Shown piece after piece: positions 1 through 11,534 of a stretch of DNA of 64,000 bases. Both the position numbers and the translations under genes were made by a program. The stretch covers positions 44,107,001 to 44,171,000 of the forward strand of contig CM065806.1 of the NCBI GenBank assembly GCA_033398695.1, given 5' to 3'. Source of the stretch: Orobanche coerulescens (lineage: Eukaryota > Streptophyta > Magnoliopsida > Lamiales > Orobanchaceae). Within the stretch, counting starts at the first letter, position 1. The number at the start of each line of letters is the position of its first letter. The notes beneath the pieces are model-generated. The model was given only the letters and a program-made list of their open reading frames with translations, was not told the DNA's origin and did no database searches.

Positions 1-378
1 CATATTGATCTTCGTCTCCTTGACTTGAGTTGTCCCTTCGTGTGTGATTTCAATAATTTTCCATATTTCTTTCGCACTTTCACACGACGAGATTCGATTG
101 ACCTCTTCGGGATTTAAGGCACAAAATAAAAGTTGGGTGGCCTTACAATTTAGATGGTCATTTTTCCAATCGGCATCGTCGTATTCTTCAAAAGACTTGA
201 GCGTACCGTCGGATTTGATAGGAACTTTTGGGCCGAGACAAATAATCTTCCAAATCTCTATATCGTAGGCACGAATAAAGATCGACATCTTTTTCTTCCA
301 TGTCAAATAATTTGAGCCATCAAAGAATGGTGGTCGGTTGAGAGCAAGGCCTTCGACAAGAGCAAATTGAAACGCCAT
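1..378 (-). CDS. copia gag polyprotein, N-terminal part (COP-A)
   Basis: 126 codons are open from an ATG at 376-378 to the window edge. The product begins MAFQFALVEG, followed by the copia gag signature NRPPFFDGSNYLTWKKKMSI and, further on, ATQLLFCALNPEEVNRI and AKEIWKI. These belong to the UBN2-type capsid domain of plant Ty1/copia gag. The protein would package element RNA in virus-like particles in the cytoplasm. The start was chosen because it is the first ATG after the primer-binding site, 45 bases downstream of it, and lies directly before the conserved NRPPFFDG block. No stop or frameshift is seen. Protease, integrase and reverse transcriptase would lie off the left edge, so autonomy cannot be judged. 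The exact copia lineage is not resolved. Confidence 0.85.
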   Translation of the reverse strand, partial: MAFQFALVEGLALNRPPFFDGSNYLTWKKKMSIFIRAYDIEIWKIICLGPKVPIKSDGTLKSFEEYDDADWKNDHLNCKATQLLFCALNPEEVNRISSCESAKEIWKIIEITHEGTTQVKETKINM

Positions 379-422
379 TGGATCTTTTTCTCCTCGGATG
401 TTAAGCCGTGTATTGGAGTACC

Positions 423-434
423 GCTCCGATACCA
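423..434 (-). other. primer-binding site, initiator tRNA-Met (COP-A)
   Basis: On the - strand this reads TGGTATCGGAGC, one mismatch from the plant initiator tRNA-Met complement TGGTATCAGAGC. It lies two bases inside the LTR edge, as expected for minus-strand DNA priming. Confidence 0.85.
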
Positions 435-977
435 ATTGTTGGGTGCGGGGTCGGATATTGCGCCGTGTTGCGAAAGCGTAAAATAAAATGCAGAAATTAA
501 ATGACGCATGGATTTATAGAGGTTAGGCTATAAACGAGTCTACATCCTCTCTCGGTATCTTTTTCGATAGGTTCAAGATAAAAACCTCTGCACCTCTCTT
601 CTATCGGTCGAGGGATAACCGTTACAATCACGTTTTCTATTGGTCCGTGATAAACCACTCGTACTAGTCTTTATATCGGTCCAAGTTAAAATTATTTTCT
701 TTTCGTAGGATAAGGAATCAACCTCTCTAGCTTTCTATCGGTACTAGATAAACCTCACGATGATATCGATTGCGATTCTAATAATGTCGGATCCTTGATC
801 CTAATAACACCGAATTCAATCGCATCTTTTCTTTTACCACTCGTGTATGATTTTGTGTATAACACTCAATCACTCAATGTAAGCTCAATATTACAACAAC
901 AATAATATCAATGTGAATATCAGATGATTATCTCGTATGCTTGAAGTTGTTGTATTGAATCAATACCATAGACATAG

Positions 978-985
978 TATTTATA
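978..985 (-). promoter_or_regulatory. TATA box of COP-A LTR
   Basis: TATAAATA on the - strand, in the context CCTATAAATAC. It lies about 40 bases downstream (in element sense) of the palindrome cluster, so it is the likely U3 core promoter. Confidence 0.6.
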
Positions 986-1025
986 GGCTCCATCATCAAA
1001 CTAGCCGTTAGCTGCTGCAGACTTG

Positions 1026-1335
1026 TTTACGTACACTATCCTCTACATATTACGTACGTAAGCTTCATTACGTAGGCTAACCACCCCAGGTTACGTACGT
1101 TAGCCCAGTCTAGTTTCAGTCCAGTGAGCTTCATTTCTTTGGTTACGTACGTTAGCGTTAACTTCGTTACGTACATTATCATTACATCACTGATGACGTC
1201 ATATATCCGTTGCATGATTTTCTGACTTTGACTCGTCCAACGTTCACTTGGTTGAACTCCTTTACGTACGGTATACAACCTCCATTACGTACATTAGCTT
1301 GCCCATATTACGTACGTTAACATACCCTTGTTTCG
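1026..1335 (-). promoter_or_regulatory. U3 palindrome cluster, TTACGTACGTAA type (COP-A)
   Basis: Perfect or near-perfect TTACGTACGTAA palindromes occur at 1050-1061, 1091-1102, 1143-1154 and about 1308-1320. Variants such as TTACGTACATTA lie near 1167 and 1285. They are spaced irregularly (about 20-100 bp) just upstream of the TATA box. The arrangement matches unrelated gypsy LTRs in this window. An enhancer role is inferred. Confidence 0.7.
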
Positions 1336-1476
1336 TATGTTAGCTTTGATTTTATCCAGCATTTTACACTTCGTTTTCCTTTGATGCTTGCTTCGCCTCT
1401 TCGTTGTTTTAGTTTGTTTATCGCCTTTAATGATCAAAACACTTTTAATTTATGTATGGAACCAAATGTTCCAACA

Positions 1477-4400
1477 AACTCTAGCGTCAGTTCGGTACAA
1501 CCATGAGTGTATGAGATGTGTCAAACCGACGAACCCGATGCAGCGGTGGCCTCAGGTACCATTCATATTTTATCTCATCCAGTTCGTGTACCTTTTGATA
1601 TGGGTGCTACCCATTCTTTCATTTCCCTGGAGTGTGTACGCCGTTTGAATATAACTTGTATGACTGCTTGTGATCCCTTCATTGTGAAACTACCTTGCAG
1701 GGATAAAATTGTGGGGAACCGGGAGATTAAAGATTTTTCGGTGATTATATCCGGTATGGATTGGTTATCGAATTTGATTGTAGTTGATATTGAAGGTGAG
1801 GACGTGATCGTCGACGAGGATTGGCTTGATTGTCACCAAGCGATTATGAATTACCGTACTAAGGTTATCACCATGATGACTAAAGACGGATCCGAGTACT
1901 CATTTTTGGGACGTAAGTTGGGCCAATCAAAGTTACTTATCAGTGTCATGAAGGCTGTAAAACTTTTGAATAAAGGTTGTACGGTATATTGGTGTTACGT
2001 TTTGAAGACGGAAGGGAACGAAGTCGATTTATCTTTGATTCCGGTTGTTAATGAATATCCCGATGTTTTCCCGAACGATCTCCCGGGATTGCCGCCAGAT
2101 CGGGAGATAGAATTTTCTGTGGACTTAGAGCCGGATGCGGCTCTGATTTCTAAGGCACCTTATCGAATGGCACCTTCCGAGATGCAAGAATTAAAGAATC
2201 AGCTGGGAGAATTATTGGAAAAAGGATACATCAGACCGAGCGCTTCGCCTTGGGGTGCGCCTGTTCTTTTTGAGACAAAGAAAGATGGGTCACTACGTTT
2301 GTGCATCGACTACCGTGAGCTGAACAAAGTGACCATCAAAAACAAATATCCTTTGCCCAGTATAGACGATTTATTTGATCAATTGCAGGGGGCTGCAGTT
2401 TTCTCGAAAATTGATTTGAGATCAGGGTACTATCAACTCAGGGTGAAAGAGTCCGATGTTCCGAAGACTGCATTTCGGACGAGATATTGGCATTATGAAT
2501 TTGTAGTTATGCCTTTTGGTTTGAATAATGCACTGGCAGTATTCATGCAGTTAATGAACAAGATATTCATCGAGTACCTCGACAGGCGTGTGGTCGTCTT
2601 TATTGGCGACATTTTCAACTATTCTCGAGATAAATAGGAACATGCCCGACACTTGCGTTTGGTACAAGATATTTTGAGAACTGAGCACCTCTATGCAAAA
2701 TTCTCAAAATGTGAGTTCTGGTTGGAAGAAGTTATGTTTCTCGGTCACGTGATCTCGGCCTAAGGGGTTCGTGTAGACCCGCAGAAGATTGAGGCAGTGC
2801 TAGATTGAGCACCGCCTAAAACTGTTAAGGAGGTTCGTAGCTTTCTGGGCCTTGCTGGGTATTATTGTCGGTTTGTCGAGGGGTTCTCGAAACTCGCTCG
2901 GCCGCTTACGAAATTACTCTAGAAGACAGAAAAGTTTGTTTGGACAGATGAGAGACAACAGAGCTTCGATGAGCTGAAGAGATGTTTGACTTCAGCGCCG
3001 ATTTTAACTTTACCACATGGTAGTGAGGGCTTTGTGGTTTATAGTGACGCTTCGGGTCAAGGTCTTGGCTGTGTGCTTATGCAGCATGATAAGACTATAG
3101 CTTTTGCGTCACGACAACTGAAGCCATACGAGATGAATTATCCTACTCACGATTTGGAGTTGGCCGCAATTGTCTTCGCACTCAAGATTTGGCGGCGTTA
3201 TTTGTATGGTTCTCCGTGTCGTATTTATATCGATCATAAGAGCCTGAAGTATATTTTCAGTCAGAAAGAGCTGAACATGAGACAGAGACGTTGGTTAGAG
3301 TTGATAAAGGATTACGATTTAGAAATTCTTTACCACCTGGGTAAAGCCAATGCTGTCGCGGATGCTTTAAGCCGCAAATCGTCATCTCTCCAGATGCTCG
3401 AGGTTCTTACTTCTCAGACGAAGATACGATAGGATTTAATCGAGCAAGGAATAGAAGTTTGGCTTCAACGAGTACAAGGACAGTTGTGTACTCTCGAAAT
3501 TACTTCATCCTTGGTTGACGACATCAAATGGAAACAGTGGAGTGACCCGATGATCTCTCAACTGAAGGAAGATGTAATTAGAGGAAAATCTCCTGGCTTT
3601 ATGGTTCACTAGGATAGGAACTTGAGATTTCAAGGCAGACTTTGTGTTCCGAATGATCTATAGTTGAGGCAGAGAATTCTCCGAGAAGCTCATGCTACAC
3701 CTTACTCAATCCATCCCGGAACGAGGAAGATGTACAAAGACTTGAAGCGCAATTTTTGGTGGAATAACTTGAAGAAGGATGTCACGGAATTTGTATTACG
3801 ATGCTTGACGTGTCAGCAAGTTAAGATCGAACATCAACGACCAGCGGGGTTGTTGAAGCCGCTTCCCATTCCCAAGTGGAAGTGGGAAGACATTTCTATG
3901 GACTTTATCACTAGCATGCCGAGAACTAGGGCCGAAATGAATATGATTTGGGTAATCATCAACCGGTTGACCAAGTATGCACACTTCTTGGGTATTAAGG
4001 ATACTTGGGGACCAGAGAGATTGGCTCGAACCTTTATAGTTGAGATCGTAAGATTGCACGGTGCCCCCAAGACCATTGTTTCTGATCGATACGGTCGTTT
4101 TGTATCGCATTTTTGGCAAGCCGTTCATCAGGCTTTGGGTACCGAGTTGAGATTGAGCACGTCCTTCCATCCCCAGTCAGACGGTCAGACAGAGAGGACG
4201 ATTCAGACATTGGAAGATATGTTGTGGGCTTGTGCCCTAGACTGGAGTAATGATTGGGAGCTTCATTTGTCGTTGATCGAATTCGCCTACAATTATAGTT
4301 GGCATGCGTTGATCAAGATGGCAGCGTTCGAGGCACTTTACGGTAGGCAATGTAGGTCGCCATTATGTTGGGAAGAAGCTTCGGAGCTAATCGGAATGGA

Positions 4401-4940
4401 GCCGGACATGTTGATAGAGACTAAGGAAAAGATTTCTATCATCCGGGACCGGTTGCTGACTACCTAGAGCCGTCAGAAATCTTATGTTGATACGCGTCGT
4501 TGACCCTTGGAGTTCGAAGTGGGGGATCATGTCTTACTCAAGGTGTCACCGACCAGAGGGGTTTTTCGCTTCGGGAAAAAGGGGAACTTAGTCCGAGGTA
4601 TATCGGGCCTTTTGAGATATTGGACAGGGTTGGAGATTTAGCTTATCGCTTGGCGTTGCCTCTAGCTTTGAGTCATGTCAATAGTGTTTTTCATGTGTCT
4701 CAGTTGAGAAAGTACGTGCCGGATCCGAGCCATGTTATCGACTATAGTGAGATTGACGTAGCCGAGGATATTACCTTTCCGGAGAGACCCGTAAAGATCC
4801 TTGAGCGTTGTGAGAAACAACATCGGCATAAGACCATTCCACTGGTTAAAGTGCAATGGTCGAGACATGGAGTCGAGGAGGTGACATAGGAAACACAAGA
4901 GAAGATGCGGTCGGAGTACCCCCAACTTTTTATTTCTTAA
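1477..4940 (+). pseudogene. GYP-1 pol remnant: protease, RT, RNase H, integrase, chromodomain
   Basis: Decayed pol of a Ty3/gypsy chromovirus (Tekay/Del-like), truncated on the left by the COP-A insertion. In order: aspartic protease, with D-S-G changed to D-M-G (1597-1605); reverse transcriptase (about 2030-2640), where the catalytic FIDD is FIGD near 2600; RNase H (about 2990-3390, [12 protein letters not shown]); integrase zinc region and D,D-35-E core (about 3680-4250); and a C-terminal tail with a chromodomain-like end (about 4790-4890). In-frame stops lie at 1504, 2635, 2761, 2806, 2920, 3430, 3610, 3661, 4465 and 4501. A one-base deletion near 4585 moves the frame, and a further stop ends the tail at 4887. 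Homology to GYP-3 runs through all of these. With both the protease and RT active sites changed, the copy is dead. Confidence 0.93.
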
Positions 4941-4956
4941 GTTTCGGGACGAAACT
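4940..4956 (+). other. conserved hairpin upstream of polypurine tract (GYP-1)
   Basis: AGTTTCGGGACGAAACT forms a 7-bp stem with a 3-base loop. The same or a compensated hairpin occurs at the same place in GYP-2 (29747-29763), GYP-3 (17782-17799 region, - strand), GYP-0 (63538-63555) and every array unit. Confidence 0.65.
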
Positions 4957-4963
4957 TCTTTTT

Positions 4964-4975
4964 AGAGGGGGAGAA
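4964..4975 (+). other. polypurine tract (GYP-1)
   Basis: AGAGGGGGAGAA directly abuts the 3' LTR start TGTAATACCC, the expected site for plus-strand priming. Confidence 0.85.
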
Positions 4976-5089
4976 TGTAATACCCATGCTTTTTATTGAC
5001 TGTTTGACCTTGTCGTCCTTCCTATTTTGTCGCGCTAAAGGACCAGTCAGGTTAGAACCACTAACTCATACTGCTTTCTGGACTGGCAG

Positions 5090-5450
5090 CTAATGCGCAC
5101 TAGGATTTCGATAGCGCACGCTATTCGTGGTCAGTAGCTTAACATCCTTCCGTAGCGCACGCTAACGGGCTGGTCGGCAGAGGCAGTGAGGTTGTCAGGC
5201 TGTCTGGATTATCAGGTAACGTACGCTAGGCTTCGGCTAGTGCACGCTATAAGGGTTGCATAGCGCACGCTAAGACTTGAGTAGGGCAGAGGACAGTAGG
5301 TTCTGGACTCCGATTTCTGGACACCATTTTCGGCTAGCGCACGCTAAAGGTAGATGATTAGTGCACGCTAACGGGGCCAACAAAAGCTACTGGACTACCC
5401 GGTGACCCCGCTAGCGCACGCTAATATTAGAGGCGTAGCGTGCGCTAGAC
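5090..5450 (+). promoter_or_regulatory. U3 palindrome cluster, TAGCGCACGCTA type (GYP-1)
   Basis: About ten copies of AGCGCACGCTA-like palindromes, for example CTAGCGCACGCTAA at 5411-5424 and GTAGCGTGCGCTAG just after it. They stop about 10 bases before the TATA box at 5459. Half-sites are TTAGCG and CGCTAA around a 2-bp centre. Confidence 0.75.
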
Positions 5451-5458
5451 TGGGCGAG

Positions 5459-5466
5459 TATATATT
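5459..5466 (+). promoter_or_regulatory. TATA box of GYP-1 LTR
   Basis: TATATATT immediately downstream of the palindrome cluster. It probably marks the start of R some 30 bases further on. Confidence 0.6.
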
Positions 5467-6770
5467 GGACAGTTGACTTCCTTTTCGTCATTTTTTCTCT
5501 TTCTTCTCACATTTCCGATCGACAGCAGCGGGTTTCAGCAATTTGGAGAGTTCGAAGGCGATCTTTCTTCAGATATCAACATCTTTAATTGGAGAACAAG
5601 GATTTCACAACATCTAATCCATTATATCGTCCAAATCAAAGTAAAAATCCTTAGAACCCTATTTTTTGAGAATTTTGGGGTTTTTCTTAGATTCAACAGA
5701 TTTATCTGGTTTGAAGCTTGAGAATCTTGAGATTATGATATATCTACCCCGTATACATGCTTTTCCTATGATTTAACGGATTGGTTTGTGCCGTGTTTGG
5801 ACTTGTGAGGGTTTGGATGATTTTCCAACCTCTAGTTGTTTACCCTTGTATTTTCGTGAATCGTAGACGGGTTTCGGGAGTTTTTTCGTGAATTATGAGC
5901 ATGGTATTGATTATCATATCCCTTATGAATCATTTAGGTACCGGAGGTGCATTCTTGGACCTACCGAACTCATACTCTTTTCCGTTCGATTTCTCGATGT
6001 CTCAAAGGCAATTATATATTTATGATTGTACGTTCTCGACTTTGAAAGTAAGACATATGAATGGCATGTTTATTTATATCCACTCTGGGATAGGCCGACG
6101 GGTCCTCTGAGGGTTTCGTAGCCTCTGGTGCGATTCCACGGATAATATGAGTTAACCACTCTAGGATGGAATGACGGGTCCTCTGAGGGTTCTGTAGCCT
6201 CTGGTCACGGTTGATCATGTATGTATTGATGTGGTGCTATGAGATTTAGTTATTCCGGAATACTAGTCTTGAATTGATGAATTAACGATTACCTTTACTT
6301 TATTGTCGAGGAGTATTGTATTTCATATTCGATATACTTGCACTAGCTATTCGACGGCTAACCCCATTATGGGGGAAATACTTTTTATGTATTTCAGATT
6401 CCAGGAGAGTGGACAGGCAGGTATCGGGTCGGCATGAAGATGATGGGCAAGCGTGATACTGTGTCTTATCCCCGGTTATGTTTTGTGTTCCTCCATTCCG
6501 TGTTGTTGTACTGGAATGGTTATTGAATATTCTAGTATTGTTTTTCCGTTTCCTCGATGTTCCGGCCTGTGTGGCCGAGGTATTGATTTTGTGTTGTGAT
6601 GTTTTTGAATACATTGGATATGGTTTGAATACCCTTTGTATTGTCCTTCATTTCATTATATTTGGACCTTCTCGGTCAAGTTTTATAGTTCCGCATATGA
6701 TTAGCCTTGTGGGTCCCATGGAGGGGCTCACGGCGCTGTAATATACCCTGAATAACTTGGGGGTGTTACA

Positions 6771-6986
6771 AATATCTTCCTGATTACCCCTGGTTCGGAT
6801 TGGAGTCGGTGGAATGTCCGCCTCCAAGACGTATCCTAGAGACTCCATACTGAGTATAATCATCAGATTCCACAACCAGTCAACAAAGTTGGGGCCAGTT
6901 AGGAGATTCTTTTCAAGTAGTATTGCAAGTGAGTTTTTAGCCATTTTAGAGAGATTCAGTTTCATTTTCTGCAAAGATTTAGACAA
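6771..6986 (-). pseudogene. COP-B gag, 5' fragment cut by GYP-1
   Basis: On the - strand a frame starts with ATG at 6986 (a second in-frame ATG at 6944 gives MAKNSLAILLEKN). It runs through LTGPNFVDWLWNLMIILS and LGYVLEADIP, a recognisable N-terminus of plant Ty1/copia gag. The frame reaches 6771, where the GYP-1 LTR begins, so the insertion broke gag after about 58-72 codons. The remaining COP-B internal region lies beyond GYP-1 and off the left edge. Either ATG could be the start; the second fits the usual gag length better. Confidence 0.8.
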
Positions 6987-8583
6987 GATTAAATTAGTGA
7001 CTTGTTTTATTATGACCGAGTATAGAATTTAAGGGCTTGTATAATTCTTGTCTCGGATCCCACTAATTTTATCGGAATTATACATTCCCATGTTATAATC
7101 CAGAAATCATGATTAGATCGACTTCTTACTGGTGATCAAGTTCTTTAAAAATTTTAACAGACGCAATCTATCAGGTTTCTTGCCAATTAATTTCTGTAAA
7201 GTGGTGTCTAACACTAACCCGTCTAACGGATGATTTGATCTTCTTTTACCCCTAGTCTTCATGCCCTCAACCTATCAGGTTTCTTGGCAATCCAGACTAT
7301 CTAAGTTTTTTACCATCAACATCAATCAGTTTGACTATTAAATCTCACCCGGCAACCTATCAGGTTTCTAGGGGCGAAATTTATCACCAACCGAAGGTAT
7401 CTAATGCACTCAAGAATTTTTCAACCTCTACCAAATGTACTACCCCGATAACTCGTAAGCATAGCACACCAGCTCGGGTATCAATTTTCTACGAGTTTGA
7501 TGGAGAATAGGAAACCTCGTAACCTTTTTCAAACTTAGTTTGTTTGTTGTCGGGAGCATTTCGCGATTAATGTTACACTTTGCACATTAATTTATTTATA
7601 CGCACGTTTGTTTGTTTGTCAATCATTCAAAATGAAAAACATAGAATAGTAACCTAGTTACTACCAACATATAGCTCATGGACCTTAATTCTTAAGAACT
7701 GGGCCAAGCGAATGACCCAATAAATAAAAAACAATCTTCGATTCTTCGTCTTCTCGGTCGGTTGTCTTCGGTCTTCGTCATACCCAAAATAATAATTACA
7801 TCATTGAAAAATTGCATCCTATACAATTTTTTCTAGTAAATATAAATAGGCTAAAAACGGCCTTTACAACCCAATCTAATCAAACAAATCAAAAACTAAG
7901 TCCACGAGCTATATCACCATCACATAAGGATTCCATACAATATGTAATGACAACGAAATAAACAATTAATTTTAATACAAATTAATCCAATTAATCTATA
8001 AAATTAATCTATTCAATTTCTACTATATTAAACCAATTAATATAAAGTGGTATTAAAATTAAATAATCAATTAATATATTAATCCAATCAATATAAAATT
8101 AATCTATTCAATTTTAATGGTATTAATTCAATTAATACTAATAATCATCATTTTAATTCGTTCGAAGTAATCCGGCCAAAAATAATATTCACGTTTAATT
8201 TATTTCTCTTAACTCAAAAATATTCCAAATATTAATTTAGTCAATTTAAAATCCAATTTAAATTGGAAATTAATTACAACGAAATATGCCCAGCCTGCGG
8301 CCCGCTTCAAAATCGGGCCAAAAACCCAAGGGCTACCTCTCGGCAGCTGTGGTCGAGTCATGGCCGAGCATGCTCGGCAACGTGGGCAGACAGCCCAGGC
8401 AGTGCTGCCAGCACCACTGCCGACGGCCCCGTTTCTTCGTTTTTCGGCTTGTTTTCAAAAACGTGATGTTACAACGAACAATTTAAAAATATACGATTAT
8501 ACAAAACATGATTCTAAATCATAAACATCATCTATAAGCATTCAAAATGCACAAATAATCGTATATACGGTATCATTGAGCTC
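6987..8583 (-). other. COP-B untranslated leader, about 1.6 kb
   Basis: No coding frame is convincing. It holds three copies of an AACCTATCAGGTT-type short palindrome (near 7165, 7269 and 7354), an AT-rich stretch rich in AATTAAT words (about 7960-8270) with a partial direct repeat near 8000 and 8090, and a sharply GC-rich block (8286-8440). A leader this long between primer site and gag is unusual for copia elements. Confidence 0.6.
8286..8440 (-). other. GC-rich island inside COP-B leader
   Basis: A GC-rich block within very AT-rich DNA. It contains the perfect 16-bp palindrome GCCGAGCATGCTCGGC (8363-8378). GGCCGAG words in similar phrases occur in the U3 of GYP-2 (from about 24740) and of the array units (from about 35705). 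Function unknown. Confidence 0.5.
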
Positions 8584-8595
8584 GCTCCGATACCA
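8584..8595 (-). other. primer-binding site, initiator tRNA-Met (COP-B)
   Basis: TGGTATCGGAGC on the - strand, one base from the LTR end at 8597. Confidence 0.85.
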
Positions 8596-8596
8596 C

Positions 8597-9922
8597 TGTT
8601 GGGATTCCAAAAATAAAATAAAATATGCAGCGGAAATAAAATGAATCCCAAACAGGATCGATCAAGTAGCGTATATACGAAAAAAATAAATACGAAGATA
8701 AAGATCATACCCTTGAAGCCTTTGAAATAAATCTTCGTAAATCTGGATGACGATCACGAACCTCATCCCGAACACGAAATTCCGTCGTTCCAAGTACGGA
8801 AAATTCGAAGCCTCTACTTCACACGCATCGGAAGTTGCCCGGAAAAACCTACAAAACTCTCTTCCCTCACTTACAAGTACCAAAAAATTTTTTCTCTCTT
8901 AATTTTCTTACTTATCTTTTACCTCTAAGATGAATAAAGACTTAAGAAAAAAAAATTCTCTTCCCTCACTTACACTCTCGGCCAGAAGCTCAGCTGGAAA
9001 GGATGTGTGTGTGTGTGTTTAAAGTCTTGTTCATTGATTTATTAGTTGGTTATCATATGTATACATATATAACAACTAATAATGTAATAATTATTATAGA
9101 AAGAATCTCAACTTAATTATTACACAAGACAACACAACACAACACAACACATGCATGAAAATCATTCTATGTTATGTGGGGAAGGGCAGCCCATGTAGGA
9201 AATTTTCTAGAAACGAGCCGAGCCACTCGGCTCGTGTACCGGACGTTTGTCAAACGACTCCGTTTAATCAATGTATTTATATTAATTAATTAATCTAATT
9301 AATTAATTATATCAAATAAAAATATATTTCTCTAAGAAATATAATTTATGAATTAAATTAATTACCCGGTAACTTAATTTTAATTCATAAGACCGCTATT
9401 TGATTTATCTAATAAATCATAATCACATATCCAATATCTAATATAATTAGAGAGATAATAAATTCACATTTATCCGTCAACACTCCTGATGCGCGACTCC
9501 GTAGGTCTGTCTCAGCCGGCATTGGGAGGAACCAATGAGTGCGGACAGCACTTAGCCAGCCTAGCGGGCCGCACTGTAAACCCCGACTGAGAACGAATGA
9601 AGGGATTATTCCAGAACTATTATGTCGTGAATACTATATACGTATAGACCCTTCCTCAGATATCCCGGTCAAGTCTTCGGGTCACGGTAAAGTCAAACCC
9701 TACTATTGACTAGACTCTATACATGTGTTAATGCAAATTAAGACCAACTGATTAATAGTGTATCTAATACGACTATATCAGAATGCTTTGGCCAAAGACT
9801 TGTGATCTTATTTGCCATTAACCGTATAGGACATTTTCCTACTCACTAACAGAAGATAGAACCCTTTCTTGGCGTACAGCAAAGATTGCTACCTGCCCGT
9901 ATAGTCTGCACTTCGAGGTTGA
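8597..9922 (-). repeat. COP-B 5' LTR, inner part
   Basis: Starts TGTTGGGA at 8597. The matching end is TCCTAACA at 34213, so the two parts (8597-9922 and 33680-34213) give an LTR of about 1,860 bp. The break carries GTTGA on both sides (9918-9922 and 33675-33679). Contains short microsatellites: GT repeats near 9004-9018 and AACAC repeats near 9130-9151. No palindrome cluster of the kind found in the other LTRs was seen. Confidence 0.85.
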
Positions 9923-10910
9923 TGACACGTTCTTAGTGTAACTATCGCAAGTGCACGATATCGTATCAAGTAGTAAGTGGACTTTTTGAGTCCGTTTTAT
10001 CGATCCCATGAGGAAGTTTGGCTATAATTTGAATTATACACTATTAGTCTATTTTTATAGATACTAAGATGAGTGAAACACACAATTAAAGAGTTTGGTT
10101 TAATAATTGCAAAGAAAATGCAATAATAGTTCTAATATTCAAGGAAATAAAAAGATTGCTCTAATAATAGATTGATTAAAGATAAAATGAAATAGTTGGG
10201 ATTACAAACTTAGTTCATCATTAGTTATAGAAGATGTATAAGAGATCATAAGATGAATTTACTTATTATGTTGTGTAGATTCGATTTTCCTTAAAAAGAC
10301 GGTTTCTCTTTCGAACTATAAAATGCCCCTTATATATTGAATCAATCCACTATATTTCTATGTTGATTGGCTTCAATAAATAGCATTAGGATTTATGAAA
10401 ATAACTCAAAGAATCATCTAAGGTCTAGAGTTATATTCTATCCCCTAGAACAACTTTGAGTGAAGATTATTTGATCAAATCAAACATATTTTCTTTCGAA
10501 ACATATGAAGACCATAAATATCGTCATTTATTGTCCAAATAAATAAAGATTGTTAAAACAATGAAAATCACACACAATAATAAGTAATTCATAATAGATC
10601 TTTATACAAACTTAAATAACATGACTAACCTTGTTTATAATCGCAACTAAGGTAACTTAGCCCATGAAGGGTTTAATATACATAATACAAGCTTGAGTGG
10701 TCATTATTAGTTGAACAAGAGAAAAAATTGATCCTAACTCACTTAGTAGATAAAGGAGAAAGAAGCATTGAACTCTCTGAACAACATATGCTATACCACT
10801 ATTACACAAATCACTCAAGAACACAAGTGTGTTCTTCACACAAAAAGAAAATATTACAAAAAGTGGAAAATCATAAGATGAATGATGCATGATGAAGGAT
10901 CTAAGGGGTC

Positions 10911-10918
10911 TATTTATA
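10911..10918 (-). promoter_or_regulatory. TATA box of ATH-LOG 3' LTR
   Basis: TATAAATA on the - strand, in GTGTATAAATAGACC. The equivalent in the other LTR is at 33065-33072. Confidence 0.6.
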
Positions 10919-11042
10919 CACCTAAAGTCATCTAATAGCTCCAAAACTCCAGTAATATTACAATAGATCGGATCAATGCCAGCCATCCCCTCAATAATAC
11001 ACAAAAAGTATAAAAAATTAGACAAATGATCACAATCTGTCA

Positions 11043-11130
11043 AGAGTTACGGCCGTAACATTCGGTGAATTCTGGCCGTAACTTGGACGGCTTACGGCCG
11101 TAACATTCAGTAGTTACGGCCGTAACATAG
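11043..11130 (-). promoter_or_regulatory. U3 palindrome cluster, GTTACGGCCGTAAC type (ATH-LOG)
   Basis: Three full copies of GTTACGGCCGTAAC (first at 11046-11059) plus one degenerate copy, about 125 bases upstream of the TATA box in element sense. The partner cluster in the 5' LTR (about 33200-33280) is clearly more diverged than flanking LTR sequence. Confidence 0.75.
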
Positions 11131-11520
11131 CTTCGTCAATTTGCTCACTGGTTGCTTTGTGAGTTACGTTTTCAGCCCAGAATTCCTCAGACTTTGCGTT
11201 TTTGCCCCAAATCTTCTTCGTATGATAACTTTTGATATATAACTCTAATTTTGAATCCGGAAAGACTGCCGAATTCGTCTCGGAAAGCCCTACAACATGA
11301 ATATATTAAAATTCAACAAAGAGAATATTTTATAAACATGTTATTTCTTGAGTAAATCAGTTATTCAATCCGATTAAGACTAGATTTACATCATCATCCG
11401 ATAAAAATAAAATTATTAAAAACTAATTAATTAAAAACAAAAAACGAGTAGACTAGCTCAATTATGGGTGAAATTTATCGATACGAACCATGGATAAGTG
11501 TATAAAACTGACACTTATCA

Positions 11521-11534
11521 CACCCCCAAACTTT
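11521..11534 (-). other. polypurine tract (ATH-LOG)
   Basis: AAAGTTTGGGGGTG on the - strand abuts the 3' LTR. A second near-identical tract, AAGTTTGGGGGTGG, lies inside the element at 12684-12697, which could prime plus-strand DNA internally. Confidence 0.8.

Larger units (their letters stand above)
1..1476 (-). mobile_element. COP-A: Ty1/copia element, 5' half (runs off the left edge)
   Basis: On the - strand the order is 5' LTR (437-1476), primer-binding site (423-434), leader, then gag (378 down to 1). The rest of the element lies left of the window. It sits inside the pol region of GYP-1, whose sequence resumes at 1477. The right-hand target duplication would be AACTC (1477-1481), but the left copy is not visible. 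The gag frame is open to the edge, so this copy may be fairly young. Confidence 0.9.
437..1476 (-). repeat. COP-A 5' LTR (1,040 bp)
   Basis: The ends form the inverted repeat TGTTGG...CCAACA. The U3 side (right, because the element is on the - strand) holds a cluster of ACGTACGT palindromes. A TATAAATA box lies at 978-985, and the LTR ends at the primer-binding site. The partner LTR is outside the window. Confidence 0.88.
4976..6770 (+). repeat. GYP-1 3' LTR (1,795 bp)
   Basis: Starts TGTAATACCC after the polypurine tract and ends GGGGGTGTTACA. It contains a palindrome cluster (5090-5450), a TATATATT box (5459-5466) and two copies of an imperfect direct repeat of about 76 bp (near 6081 and 6157, core CCGACGGGTCCTCTGAGGG). 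A pyrimidine-rich TTTATGTATTTCAG precedes the 3' third. COP-B gag sequence resumes at 6771, so the right target duplication is probably AATAT; the left copy is off-window. Confidence 0.9.
9923..11520 (-). repeat. ATH-LOG 3' LTR (1,598 bp)
   Basis: TGACACGTTC...CTTATCA, with the same ends as the 5' LTR (1,599 bp after removing GYP-2). The first 424 aligned bases differ at about 10 positions by eye. Has a TATAAATA box (10911-10918) and a palindrome cluster (11043-11130). Confidence 0.92.

Noticed and set aside
8263..8486. Overlapping small frames in the GC-rich block of the COP-B leader
   Set aside because: They are open because of GC-rich composition, have no recognisable motif, and lie in an untranslated leader.
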